Shown in pieces: positions 23,501-38,500 of a stretch of 64,000 bases of DNA. Source of the DNA: Liolophura sinensis (Eukaryota; Mollusca; Polyplacophora; Chitonida; Chitonidae); contig NC_088301.1 in assembly GCF_032854445.1 (NCBI RefSeq), positions 14,878,281 to 14,942,280 of the forward strand, written 5' to 3'. The notes beneath the pieces are model-generated. The model worked only from the letters and a program-made list of their open reading frames with translations. It was not told the DNA's origin and searched no databases. Every line of letters starts with the position of its first letter. Positions within the stretch are counted from its first letter, which is position 1. The position numbers and the translations under genes are program-made.

Positions 23501-26500
23501 AGTTTACCTCAAACAGTACGTGGAGGTGTGAAGTCGGAGTTACCCAATCTACTACTACCCCCACCAAAATCCGGTTGTGGATGTTGATGGACTGTTCCTT
23601 GGGATTCCTTACTAGTGTAGCTGTTTATGGACTGACGTTTGGGGGAGAATCTAACTGTTGACGACTTGTTAAAGTGTCACCTCGATTCATGCCAGTGTCC
23701 ATCGAGATCGTGACGGTAGAAGACAAGATAATACTGATGAGATGTGTTATATATGTAACATTGACGGAAAATTCCACCAATTTTGGTGTATTCTATTTCT
23801 GCCCTAGTATTAAATGTCTCAAGCTCATATAACTACATAGGCCTATTTACGACCTTGGAAATCAGATATAAATGGTTATGCATATTATTTAATCTGAAAT
23901 GAACACATCACCAATTATGGTGATATTAGTTTCAAAATCTAGTTTGTTATGCATTGTCTCCTTTTCACTATATTGGGACCTGGAAGATGATAGAATCTTA
24001 CCTGCCTGTCTGCTACCTGAAAGACGATAGAACTACTCGAGGATAATTTAACATTTTGCGATTCGTTTATTCAAGTCGCGTCAATTATTTGCTGGTTAAT
24101 TTTATTGTAACAAAATGTTCATCTACAACTGAATTCCTAATTTCTGCTTTCTATGAGTCTTATTTCTTTAGATCATTATACTGTCTTACATTTATTATAA
24201 CACCCGGGAACCCCTATATGTTAGTAGAGTACCTTAAACTCTACTGTCGGTTCTTCCTCTGGCATCTTATGTTCGGAGATTTATTTGAGAATTTCACAAT
24301 TTACAGAGAATTAGACAATAACAGATTCCTGGGTTAGTATCACAATATGGTGTTAAATTTTGCCTCTGTTTTGTCTGGATTCAAAGTAGATATCACGATC
24401 ATTTAAACAAAAACTCAATAACACCAGTTCCCAAAAGTATATGTAAAACATATAAATGATCAATAAATCTGGTGACATGTAAGAAGAAAGCATCTGAGTC
24501 ACAAGCTATTCTCGACTCACCTGTTTTACACTTCAAACTAGAATATCCCGACATGCATCTGGGATTACCACGACAGTACCCGGATGCCGTGTTACAACTG
24601 TCCGGTCCACTTGCACACGATCCACAGGTCTCGTTACAGTAGTGGCCATATTTACCTGCTTCACAGGCTTAATTTAAGTAAAAAGAGAAAATAAAGCTCG
24701 ATATACAAGTCATTTCCGTGCTGTTGTAATGTATCAAGATACACAGGCTATGCACGCAAGCAGGAAGTGGTAGTTTTTGTACTGGATGTACCTAACGTTT
24801 ATAACATAATTATGTAAAATATAACTGAAACAAACGTGCTCGCGTTGGGCGCCGGCAAATACATGTAGCGTCCTTTGCCGTGCGCGGGACCTCGCTGGCT
24901 GAGTGAGTACTAGTACTAGCCCCCCGGTATTAACTTTAGTCAGAGCCACAGTGCATTTAGTTTTGTAATAGGCCAAGCTCAGTATTAACCTTTAAGCCTG
25001 GTTTAACTTTTATTACACTTTTAAACAACCGGTCACTGGATACACAAGTACGTAAACTGTATATGATCGTAACAGTGATGAGATACATGGATATTCCCTG
25101 TGTACATACGGGCAGACACTCTCACAGAGGTGTTGGTATAAAAATACTCAACCGGAACTACTTGTATATCACTCCGCGTGCCATATAACACACAATCTAT
25201 ACTTACCCCACTTAAACAATGAAGCGGTGATCCATTTCCAAAAAAACATGATCACCATTTCCTTAAATAATTTGTAAAAATTAATACATATAAATGATCA
25301 AAAAACCTGGTGACATATAAGAGAGAAGCATGTAAAACATTATTCTCGACTGACCTGTTTTACATTTCAAACCAGAATATCCCGGCATGCATCTAGGATT
25401 ACCCCGACAGTGGCCGGATGTAGTGTTACAACTGCTTGGTCCACTTGCACACGATCCACAGGTCTTGTTACAGTCGTGGCCATAAGTACCTGCCTCACAG
25501 GCTTGATGCAAAAAGAAACATCATCATAATTTGGTGGTTATAGTTTTCTGTGTCAAAGAATAGGCGATCCGTTAAAAACAAAAAGTGACTTTTACATGTT
25601 GTTCTTTTGTATATATAAGACAGCACATATTTGGACTTCACCACTTGTTCAGTATCCCCCTTGAGACATATTAAAGCTTAAATCTCGCAACGCAACGCAA
25701 ATCCCCCCCACGTAACGTGTTTAAGGTTACGTTTTCGTAAAAAAATGAAAAGACAATCGCTTTTCTGAAAATTAATTAATTGAGCAGAACAGAAGCCGAT
25801 TTTTGAGCAAAGGTGGGATCCTCTAGGCATTGGGTTGCAGATTGAGCAAATAGTCGGTAGGAACAGATCCTGAGGTTCTAAATGCGGATAGGAAAATGCC
25901 AAGTGTTTTGGCAAATGTTCTGAGTATGAACAAACTATTCAACTTTTGCTTTGAAATCAGCCATACCGATGAATCCTCATTGTGCGAAATGTTCAGCGTG
26001 CTGTAGCATTTGCAATAGCAATGACAACACTTGATGTCGAGTTGCACCCAGGACCCATCTTACGCCAATGGTCTATGCTGAAGGGACATACTGCCGAAGT
26101 CAGAATATTTGAGTTGGTTCAATTGAAAGAAAGCTAAAATATGAAGTAAGGTTCATCATACAAACAACTGAAAAATATGCGTAAAAATACTTCTTTCATT
26201 TTTTCAGATGTTTTAAGAGTGTTAGAAGGCATTCAAATGTTTTTAAGCTCTGAGGGTCGCTATGTGTCACACTGACGGTATCTAGGAACTCTGACGTCAC
26301 ATCACTTTTTTCCTGATGTTCAGAAGAAGAAAGGAATTTTAGCGAACATTATTTCAGTAATCTTTCACTCATGGGAAAAGAGTTATTCTAACATTCAGTG
26401 TCGTTATTAGAGTTGAAAAAATTTCCTGTGACGTCAAAGTCCCTAACCTCTCATAGTTTGGTCCATAAAGCCGCCCTTAGAATTCAAATGTTTGAGCGCT

Positions 26501-29500
26501 TTTAATTCTTTTCACAAAAATGTAAAAGAAAAAATTAAAAAAAGGATATTTATGTCTAGTTTTAAGTGATGTATTTAGTGATGCCCACGCCGATTTCATG
26601 CGGTCTGTACCTTTAAAATAAATATAAAAATGAGTTGCATTTGACTCCTAACTAAACCTCCTAGGCCTATATTTTGCGAAAAATGACAATTAAGAGAACT
26701 GAAAAGGGGAAATCCGTCAGTGGTGTAAAGCGAGATAACATGCAAATCAGACAGCACAAAGATTACCACGATACAACCTTTGTTTGTGGATCGCACATGT
26801 AAACAATGCTATACATTGGAAGCGATTTATGCTAAAGTCTAGCAGACCAAATAGAACCTTCCTTTTTATCGATAATGCATTATAAAGAATTCGTAACTGC
26901 CAACGAACTGTAATACAGAACTGAAATTCATGGTAGGTCTCTGACATTTGAAGTTCGCTGAATGTCTCCCGTCGTTTAGACAACAAGGGGAGGTAACCCA
27001 GCCAAAACAGTCCGTCATCGTCCGTCATCTAAATATAGCGACTTCAGAGAATTTATGGTGGAAGGGAAACCCGAACAAAACTGAACATTCGATTGTTCAC
27101 TCAGTCAGACAAATGTTCAGGTTTATGCAGATGGCATCTAAAATAACAGCACGTTTTTATGTCCAGTAATATGTCTCTTCAGGATAGGATGTCACAAATT
27201 CGACAAGAGTGAAATGGCTTGCTCAGTATGTGTACAGAACAAAACGAGCTAAACGAGCTAAACGAAAAAGGCTGTCGGTATTACAGGTGAAGGGAGATAG
27301 CTTGACACCAAACTAGTGAGTTTGGTTACACATTGGCAAGTCGCGACAATAAAAACTCCTATAAAGAATTATATCTCCAAACTATAATGTCTATGTAGAC
27401 ATTAGCACACTGATTGATCGCCACAAAAGTTTAATTGGATTGACATCTATTAAACCGCTATAATCGGTACGAAGCGAATCATTTGGGCAATAACACGGTC
27501 ATTCGAATATATAGTGATGAACTTCTTTCAGTAACTGACCACATACAGTAACATTCAGAAACCCTAACGCCAATGCTGTGGTGGTGAGTTCAAGTCCAGC
27601 TCATGTTGGCTTTCCCTGCGGTCCTACGTGGGAAGATCTTCCAGCATCTTCCAAGCTCTGCCTGGTTTCCCCCTGCCATAATGCTGGCCACCGTCGTATG
27701 AGTGAAATATTCTTAAGTACAGCGTAAAAGAAACCAACCAAATAAATAAGCAAGTAAATACTTCAGGAAGATCATGTTACAAAGATAACGTATGCTTTCA
27801 GACGTCAGCACCACAACCATTGTCCCAAGTAACATATTTTGGTTTTACATTATACAACAAAAAAGTATCACATTTTTCTTTGATGTATCCCGGCATGCAT
27901 ACAGTTTGATTTTCTGTGCGCGGACAGAGTCCGGATGACGTGTTACAGGCACTGGGGCCCTCAGCACAGGACCCGGAAGTTTCCGAACAATTTAATCGAT
28001 ATGTACCATTATCACAAGCTGAAGATGAAAATATTAGATAGACATATGACCACTAGAAGAGACTGCGACATAAAAAAAAATAAATAAAAAAAGTTGATAA
28101 GAATGCTTTATAGTATTCTAGATCAGATCACCTCAAAACTATGCAGGAATATTCTACAAGTTGAAATCCGATTTTACAGCAGTTGTAAATATCAAGACGT
28201 ATCCTTTGAACACATTGATTTGGATATATGATGACCACAGATTCCAGCATTAGAAAAACGATGCGTTAAAATATGACTTAATGACCCGTATAGATAACGG
28301 GTACTAGCATGGAATCCACATTATATCCGGGGAAGTCAAATGCCCATGAATTATCGAAATTTTGTTTGTATGTTGTAGTCTTTAATATTAAAATCATACT
28401 GTTTTAATCCTACAGAATTCTAACACAAAAAGTCTACAGCGTTTGGTTTCCCTCTAGCATACACATGGGTGAAAAAAAAACAGTAAAGGAAGTGAAAGTA
28501 GAGGGAACATGTACATTAATAAAGATTGCGTTTTAGCTGTTAGGTATGATAAACCTGGTCGGGTAATGTTCAGCATGGGTTTTGAGTCGGCTTTAGTACA
28601 TTATTGTAGAAGTAATGAGATACGTTGCTATTTCCAGCGCACATATGGCCAACCATGCCCATAGAGATGTTAGTATAAAAACAATCGTCAACTGGGACCA
28701 CTTTTGTATTATCCCACGTGCCATACACGTGGCAACAATCTAAGCGTCAGGTCCGACATACGCATACCACTCGTAAACCATAAAGTAGTCTCCCGAGTAG
28801 ATATCACGAGATCATTCACACCAAAAACCTCTAACACAAATTCCCAAAAGAATATACATGTGTACAAAATAATAGATATAAATGATCAGTAAATCTAGGG
28901 ACACGTAAGGGACAACCATGTAAAAAACAAGATATTCCCGTCTCACCTGTTTTACATTTCAGACCAGAATGTCCCGGCATGCATCTGGGTTCACCCTGAC
29001 AATGCCCGGATGTCGTGTTACAGCTGTCTGATCCACTTGCACACGATCCACAGGTCTCATTACAGTCGTGGCCATATTTACCCGCTCCACAGGCTTAATT
29101 CAAGTAAAACGAGAAAATAAAGCTCGATTTACAAGTCATTTCAGTGATGTTGTAATGTATCAAGATACACAAGCTATACACTTAAGAAGGAAGTGAAAGT
29201 TGTTGTACTCGGTGTACCTGACATTTATATTTATATATTTATTTATTTGACTGGTGTTTTACACCGTACCCAAGAATATTTCATTTAAACGACGGCGGCC
29301 AACATTATCGTGGGAGGAAACCGGGCAGAGCCTGGGGGAAACCCACGATCATCCGCAGACTGATGACAGATCTTCCCACGTACGGCCGGAGAGAAAGCTG
29401 ACATTTACAATAGATATAAAACATAACAAACATGCCCGGTTTGGGCGCCGGCAAAAGTGTGAAACCTCCTTTGGCAGTGTGGGGGGCCTCGCTAGCTGAG

Positions 29501-32500
29501 ATGGGAAAAGCTGGGGCTCCCTGTGAGTACTTGGCTCTTGGCCATTAAGGTTGCGTGTTCAATGTCCGCTCAGGCTGTTTACACAGCGGCTTTTTATGTC
29601 CGGTTTGCTAATTTTCTGTCAAAGGTCTGGGTTACTCCGGTTTCCTTCACCATTCACGTGAGAAAATTCTTGAGCACGTTATTAAAACACTGATCAGTGA
29701 AATCAATCCCTTGGCAAAGGTAATAACTGTAATGTACACTATGGCATAATTGCTCTAACATACAGCAGACGTATCACAAGAATGGTGTAAAAGATTCTGT
29801 CTCTGTTTTGTCTGGACTTAATTAGCTTTGATTCTATACAATATTACAAAAACGCGTAAGTCTAGGACACATGTTGGTAAGACGGACCAAGACAAAAGTT
29901 CCAAAAGTTCTGGGCCCAGTTGTTCAAAAGTAAATAATAGCAGTTAAGCCCGGTATAACCTTTAGTCAGGGCCACAGTGCATTTATTTTTGTATCAGGCT
30001 AAGATCAGTATTAACATTTAATCCTGGTTTAACTTTTACTGCACTTTTAAACAACCGGCCACTGGATACACAGGTACGCAGAAGTGTGTATGATCGTGAC
30101 AGTACTGAGATACAATGATATTCCCTGCGTGCATACGGGCGGTCACTCTGACAGAGATGTTGGTATAAAAAGACTTAACCAGAACTACTTGTACATCACT
30201 CCGCTTGTCATATCACGCACAATCCATACGTACCCTACGTAAACAATGAAGCGGTGATCCATTTCCAAAAAACATGATCGCCATTTCCTTAACTAATTTG
30301 TAAAAAGTAATATATATAAATGATAAATAAATGTAGGGACTTGTAAGAGAGAAATATGTAAAACACAAGATATTTCCGTCTCACCTGTTTTACATTTCAG
30401 ACCAGAATATCCCGGCTTGCATCTGGGTTCACCCTGACAGTGCCCGGATGTCGTGTTACAGCTGTCTGATCCACTTGCACACAATCCACAGGTCTCGGTA
30501 CAGCCTGAGCCATATTTACCCGCTTCACAGGCTTAATTCAAGTAAAACGAGAAAATGAAGCTCGATTTACAAGTCTTCTCAGTGATGTTGCAATGTATCA
30601 AGATATACAAGCTATACACTTAAGAAGGAAGTGAAAGTTGTTGTACTGGATGTACCTGGCATTTATATTCATGTATTTGTTTATCTGATTGGTGTTTTAC
30701 GCCATACTCAAGAATATTTCATTTATACGACCATCCGCACGGTGATGAAAATTCTTCCCACGTACGGCCGCAGAGGACGCCCTGTGAGTACTAAGCTCTT
30801 AGCCATTTAAGTTGCCTGTTCAATGTCCGCTCAGGCTGTTTACACAGCGACTTTTTAAGTCGGGTTTGCAAATTTTCTGTCAAAAGTCTGGGTGACTTGA
30901 GAAAATTCCTTTGGCAAAGGTAATAGCTGTAATGTACACTATGACATAATTGTTCTAACATACAGCAGACGTATCACAAGAATGGTGTAAAAGATTCTGT
31001 CTCTGTTTTGTCTGGACTTACTTAGCTTTGATTCTATACAATATTACAAAAACGCGTAAGTCTAGGACACATGTTGGTAAGACGGACCAAGACAAAAGTT
31101 CCAAAAGTTCTGGGCCCAGTTGTTCAAAAGTAAATAATAGCAGTTAAGCCCGGTATTAACTTTAGTAAGGGCCACAGTGCATTTAGTTTTGTATTAGGCC
31201 AAGACCAGTATTAACATTTATGCCTGGTTTAACTTTTAGTACACTATTAAACAACCGGCCACTGGATACACAAGCACACAAATGTGTGTATGATCGTAAC
31301 AGTGATGAGATACAATGATATTCCCTGCGTGCATACGAGCGGTCACTCTGACAGAGATGTTGGTATAAAAAGACTCAACCGGAACTACTTGTACATCACT
31401 CCACGTGTCATATAACGCACAATCTATACTTACCCCACGTAAACAATGAAGCGGTGATCCATTTCCCCAAAACATGATCACCATTTCCTTAAATAATTTG
31501 TAAAAATTAATACATATAAATGATCAATAAATCTAGGGACATGTAAGAGAGAAGCCTGTAAAACATTATTCCCGACTCACCTGTTTTACATTTGAAACCA
31601 GAATATCCCGGCATGCATCTGGGTTCACCCTGACAGTGCCCGGATGTCGTGTTACAGCTGTCTGATCCACTTGCACACGATCCACAGGTCTCGTTACAGT
31701 CGTGGCCATATTTACCCGCTTCACAGGCTTAATTCAAGTAAAACAGAAAATAAAGCTCGATTTACAAGTCATTTCAGTGATGTTGTAATGTATCAAGATA
31801 CACAAGCTATACACGTAAGCAGGAAAAGGGAGTTGTTGTACTGCATATACCTGACATTTATATTTATGTATTTATTTATTTGACTGGTGTTTTACGCCGT
31901 ACTCAGGAATATTTCATTTATACGACAGCGGCCAACATTATGGTGGGAGGAAACGGGACAGAGCCCGGGGGAAACCCACGACCATCCGCAGACTGATGAC
32001 AGATCTTCCCACGTACGGCCGGAGAGGAAGCTGACATTTACAATAGATATAAAACATAACAAACATGCCCGGTTTGGGCGCCGGCAAAAGTGTGTAACCT
32101 CCTTTGGCAGTGTGGGGGGCCTCGCTAGCTGAGATGGGAAAAGCTGGGGCTCCCTGTGAGTACTTGGCTCTTGACCATTGAGGTTGCGTGTTCAATGTCC
32201 CATTTACGTGAGAAAATTCTTGAGCACGTTGTTAAAACACTGATCATTGAAATCAATCCTTTAGCAAAGGTAATAGCTGTAATGTACACTACGACATAAT
32301 TGCTCTAACATACAGTAGTTAATTAGCTTTGATTCAATGCAATATTACAAACACGCATAAGTCTACGACACCTGTTAGTAAGACCGGGACCAGACAAAAG
32401 CTGCAAAAGTTCTGGGCATAGTTGTTCAAAAGTATATAATAGCAGTTAAGCCCGGTATTAACTTTAGTCAGGGCTACAGTGCATTCAGCTTTGTTTTAGA

Positions 32501-35500
32501 CCAAGATCAGTATTAACATTTATGCCTGGTTTAACTTTTAGTACACTATTAAACAACCAGCAACTGGATACACAAGTACGCGAAAGTGTGTATGATCGTG
32601 ACAGTAATGAGATACATGGATATTCCCTGCATGCATACGGGCAGTCACTCTCACGGAGGTTTTGGTATAAAAATACTCAACCGGAACTACTTGTACATCA
32701 CTCCACGTGCCATATAACGCACAACCTATAATTACCCCACGTAAACAATGAAGCGGTGGTCCATTTCCCAAAAACATATTCACCATTTCCCTAAATAATT
32801 TGTAAAAATTAATACATATAAATGATAAAAAAAACTGGTGACATATAAGTGAAAAGCATGTAAAACATTATTCCTGACTGACCTGTTTTACATTTCAAAC
32901 CAGAATATCCCGGCATGCATCTGGGATTACCCCGACAGTGGCCGGATGTAGTGTTACAACTGCTTGGTCCACTTGCACACGATCCACAGGTCTCGTTACA
33001 GTCGTGGCCATAAGTACCTGCGTCACAGGCTTTTCGCAAAAAAAAGTAAAAAAAGGAACATCATCATAATTTGGTGGTTATAGCTTTCTGTGTCAAAGAA
33101 TAGGCGATCTGTTAAATACAATAAGTGACATTTTATTTGTTCTTTTTTATATATAAGAGAGCAAACATTTGGAGTACACCACTTGGTCAGTATCCCCCTT
33201 GAGACATATTAAAGTCTAAATCTCAACATTCATTCAATTAAAGGACAGGACAGCACCTTGCCAAACAAATTTCAATTAAAAGCAGGATTCTCAAGCGGTC
33301 TAAAAAGGATCATAGTTTATTGTTTTAATGAGATTTTACGGAATAATATGTAAAAAAAAATAACATTATTGCACAAAATTGCTGGTGTGAGACGAGTCAA
33401 CCATCTTGAGAATTTTATCTAGTCAAACACGTTGCTATAAGTTTGCGCGGCCTAAGCTGTGACGTAGCGTTTACCCATTCACTCCATCAAGCGACATATG
33501 ATAACACAGAAGTACTGCATAAGACATCATTTTGAGATTGTGTACAACAATTTAGTTCCGTCTAGGTGAAGGACCATTTCACGAAGTGTTGTGAGACAGG
33601 TCCGTATCATTTGTGGACCACCACAGATGATGTAAAGTAGATGATTTTCAAGCCTTGTAATACTCAACGGCGGTGTCACAAATTATGTCCGACAGTAGCA
33701 TACCGTCCGCGCCAAAACCTCATTCCTCTCCCCAAATGCATTTTTTTGGCTCCGTTTGTCGCATACAAGGGATAATTTTTTTCTGTTTTGCATTTTAAAA
33801 TACAGTAAAACTATTGAAACGCCATATTTGCGATAACTGGGTCAGCACGGCTTTCTTCCTTGAAGCCACCGCTAGAGTGGAATGCCTAGATAGACGTCAG
33901 TGGTGCTTACATTTATTTCCATTTTGTTTCAGAACATGTTTCCGTTTGTTTTTGAGCATAATTCTAACAACAATCCTATTGTAATTTTGTAAACATTTAA
34001 CTGGGGTCAAAATCACCAGCACAATCCCTCCAGAGGCTAAAACCTAAACCAGGAATACCCCGGCCGTGCCTCTACAGCTGGCTATTTTTACAGGGTCTCT
34101 GGAGTTCCTTGTAAATGATATAGTAGGTCTACTATATCAACAGTTCAAGCAGTGGAAGAAGTATTCTTCCAGTATGTCCCATTTCCGAGAAAACTATATT
34201 GATAACTTGGGCCTTCATCGCCAAGTCCACAACTTTTATATGTCATAGGCTACTGCTTAGACTTTTATACGGAAAATACCTGCGATGTTATAGATCTAGA
34301 GGTAGTGTGATGTCACCTTGTTCTCGAGAGACGTGCTTAAGCTATATCAAGACAAAGTTTCATTTAACTTTGACTAGATTAAAAAAGAGCTAAAAAAATA
34401 TGTAATGCCGGTTTAAGACACTTTCAATGATAGCCTTTCAGTTGACATAAACATTAGTGTGGTGCTGTCTTTCACTTTAATTTGGAGGTCATGTATTTGA
34501 GGATAATGTATCCCCTTACATTGTACTGAATCCTACACACTTAACTGTCCTGCGTCCGTTACTCATGTAGCCAGTGTCACATACTGACTTTACTCTCTGT
34601 GATACTGAATCTTACATACCTGCCTATCCATGTAGCTTCTTGTGTTTCGTCTCTACTGTACCAAGTCCTACAAACCTACGTGCCCGGTACCTGCTACACA
34701 TGTAGCCAGCATCACATCTTGGATTTCCCTTCTGTCGTACTGAATTCTACGCACTAACCTGTCCAACACTTGTTGCGCATGAAGCCAGCATCGCATCTTG
34801 GGTTTCCTTCAGATAGAGGACATTCCTCAGTAACTTTATCACATTTGTCGGCCCAACAATGGCCACAGTCCTTTTGACAATGTTTTTCCCATCGACCGTC
34901 AACACATTCTGCAAAAGTAATAGAATGACGTGTAGCTGTTTTACTCAAGACGGAACAGAATGACAATGACTTATTGACGTTCGAAAGAAGGAAACCAAGG
35001 AGTGCTTGTAGGAAATTACTCTCTTGTAACAAAGTAACTGGATTTCAACATGCTACTTGGCTTTTGTTGATACATTTAACGTGTTAGAATATAAAATAAT
35101 TTTATAATGAAGACGTACAGAATGGAGAGTAAAACCAAAGCAGGGACACTGTGATAGTTGGCAAATTGTCACACGAGGTCACACGTAACTAATCAAATGC
35201 GGCGTCATGTCAATTTACCCTAGTCAGGGCTTTTATTGTGACAGTCCATGTAAATGAATAAATAGTAGCAATTTATACACCCTCTAACATCATGGCTTAA
35301 ACAAAATTAGTACAAGTCTGTGGGATGTCCGTCTGTCACAATGTGTATTACTCAACTTTGTCAAGAGGTCAGCTTTCGACGACGCCAAATCAAGACAAAT
35401 AAAACTAGTGACATCTACTTGAAAAAAACAAAAACAAATGAAGATGACAAACAAATCCCGTGGAGATTTCTAAAATAAACCATGAGATACTCCTCATCCA

Positions 35501-38500
35501 CAAGTGTTGTCGGCATTTCCTGTTAACGTTTGCTTTGAATAGCTCGCTTTGTTATTTGATTTCAACCTTCAGTTGATACTTGTGGACATTGTTTTACATG
35601 AACAAGCAAACCCTTCCTGATGGGCTTACGTTACATACTTAAATATCAGTTTTTAACTTCCGGTCGTCAAAATGCTGTCCTTCCCAAGGATAAGTTGATT
35701 TATTCATCTGATCTGTGTTTCACACTGTACTCAAGAATACTTTACTTATACGACGGCGGCCAGCGTTATAGCGTGAGGTAACCGGGCAGAGCCGAGGGGA
35801 AACCCACGACCATCCGAGGGTCTGAGGTATACATGTACATGACTCCAGACAGTTCAATTGTTTGGTCATCAATTATCAATTCCCACTTTCAGCAGACTCC
35901 AAATTGTGAATTGCTTTTGAAGAATGTTGTATGTTACTGTTCGCCGCCTTTTGATATTTAATCAGGCATGGGGTTAAAAAAGTAATGTCAGAGTCCACTG
36001 GCGTTTGATCAAGTGGTTTTGCCCCCTCAATCCCCTCAGAAAAACTTTTACTGGTAAAATTTTTCAAGAATTTGAGTACAGTGTGTCTCTGTGGACGAAG
36101 ATTACCAGGCCTCGTGCAATCAGTGCTGTCATATACGTGTATATACACATACAGTGCTGGGTGGCCAACCGTTAACGTGTATAAAACAAATGGGAAATAA
36201 ATAGGGGAGTGTGGCCACATGGCTTTCAAAAATATTTGAATTGTACAATAGCGGAAATACCTCATACTTTTCACAAGGGCTTATTGAACACAAACTGACA
36301 CGAGAGGATGCAGATATTATGCACTGTTGACCGTATTAAAAAGGAGACACTAAAATGTATCCAAACCCTTTCGCGCTGAATAGACGTCATCAGTCTGCTT
36401 GTTTGGCTTGCCTGCAAGGTGCGGTAGCAAGCTATACAAACCTGACTGTGGGTGTATGAGTTAGGTGCCCATCACGTTCAGCAATTATATATACCAGAAG
36501 AATACCCGACAATAAAGCCGTAGATATGACAGTTTACATTATACACATTATATATAATTTAATTTGATATAAAAATTAGCGAAAGTGGTATTATACTGGA
36601 TTTAACGAACGCAAACTGAGAAGTGATTGGCTGTTGGTCAGTGAAGCCTTCTGTTTGAATCAAGCTGTCGCTGTTTAAAACGTGGATTTAAGTGTACAGA
36701 TTTGTCTGGTACGTAGCAAAGTTGGGTGGCTGACTCCAGGCACTCCAATCACCTCTGCACCCACCAAGTTGACAGTAGTCATACAATAAAATACTCTTCA
36801 GCACTCTTGGTTAAACCCCAATCAAATGTATAAAATCCGAAGTGATTTTATACAAATAAATATGTTGTAAAACTTTTAAGATAAAAATTTACCAATTAGG
36901 TATTGGTGATAAATGGAATTTCTTCTCTCTTGCAAGATAGAATATAACTCCATCTGACTGTTTTCCAGATTGGTCATCGCTTTCGTGTATTACCACATTT
37001 ATCTTTCTACTCTTAGTCAGCATAAGTCTATTATTTATGTTAAAGCCACTTTACCTGTACATCGTGTCCTTGTGACGTCACATTTGGAACAGGCTGTCGT
37101 TGTATTACACTGTTGTCCACACATTTCACCATACCATCCAGCGGAACACACTGTCAGGAGTATAATTAATTTGAAATGTTTATCCTAGTTGCCACAAATC
37201 GTCATTAGTTGAGACTAAATTTCTAACAAACTCATCCTCCCTTCTAAACATTTCAGCTATATGTATTGTCTATACATATTTAACCCCAGATAACACCAAT
37301 AACGCCTGTGTGTAGTACAATGGGTTGATACACATAGTTTTCTGTTTCATACTTATATAGTTTTCTGTTCCCCAACGTAGAGATTTGACGGATTTTGAAG
37401 CCGTTATAAAGAAACTACCTCGGTGTAACGGTCTTGTCTCACCTAACTGTGTACAACTGTGCCATATTCAGTTACATGCTGACAGGCTGTTATCACAGAT
37501 ACGTCAATGTACCGTAGCTAAGCACTTCACGAGGCAAACCTGGCCCGGGTCATACCAAAGACTTTAAAATGATACTTGTTGCTGCCTCTCTTGGCGCTTA
37601 GCACTGAGATGTTAGGGCAAAGAAATATTAGTGGTCTGTCCGGTGTCAGTATATTGTGATTTGGTGAGGGTGTCATGTGTGTTGTCGTCGGCAACATGTT
37701 GCAGCATGGACCATAATAAAACACAGTACGAGTATATATACACGCACACCTAATGATTCCGCGTCGTAAATATGACCCCAAGTATACATAGATACAAACA
37801 CTTCACAAAAATGATGTGGACTGCTGACAGTGGACTGGAGCATTTCCACTTCATCACGTGATATACGTTGCTATCGACAAGCAGATTATACAAATAAATG
37901 TATAACCGTGAATGGAAATGACACCGCCCTGGTATGCAGTGTGCGATGATTAAATTAAGGAACTATTAAAACGCAATTATACCCTTCGCCACGTATACGA
38001 ACATAAGAGACAGAAAATTATGCAAATTAAGACATGATCCATAAACGTACCGTAGATGAGAACTTCACAAAGTGTTAGCGGTACACCTGGCCGTGACGTT
38101 ATCCTGACGGTGTCTCCTGACACCGGACCTCCCGTACAGTGTCCGGTTACGATGGGCCCGGGGTTCGTGGTATTGGGTGTGGTGTCATGATAACAGGTTT
38201 TGTCACCTTGGGAGGAGTTTTTGACATACAAAGTAAAGCCGCTGAGTCGATGTCCCCCCTATTAAGAACATAAAGCTATAGATTCATGTGTTGTGATAAA
38301 AGGAATTCCTCTAATTACTCTGCTCAACTGAATTCTCGTAACAAAACAAAATTTTTGTGAGGAAGAAAACATTCTTTGGTGATAACTCAAAGATAGTCAC
38401 AGATAAGTTTCGAAGAGACGACAACTATGGTTATAGGCCGCATACCTCTATTGCATAACGCAATATCATTCTGCTTTTTATAAATAAATATTTAGTGATT

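Larger units (their letters stand above)
24420..33060 (-). repeat. Tandem array of exon-carrying duplication units
   Basis: The EGF exons at 24521, 25355, 28947, 30385, 31581 and 32883, with intron blocks on both sides, recur as units of up to about 1.2-1.4 kb. The upstream block (GATACAATGATATTCCCTGC-type, GGTATAAAAA, CAATGAAGCGG) is at about 25025, 30050, 31250 and 32555. Near identity of 29758-29963 and 30958-31163 marks the youngest duplication. Confidence 0.85.
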
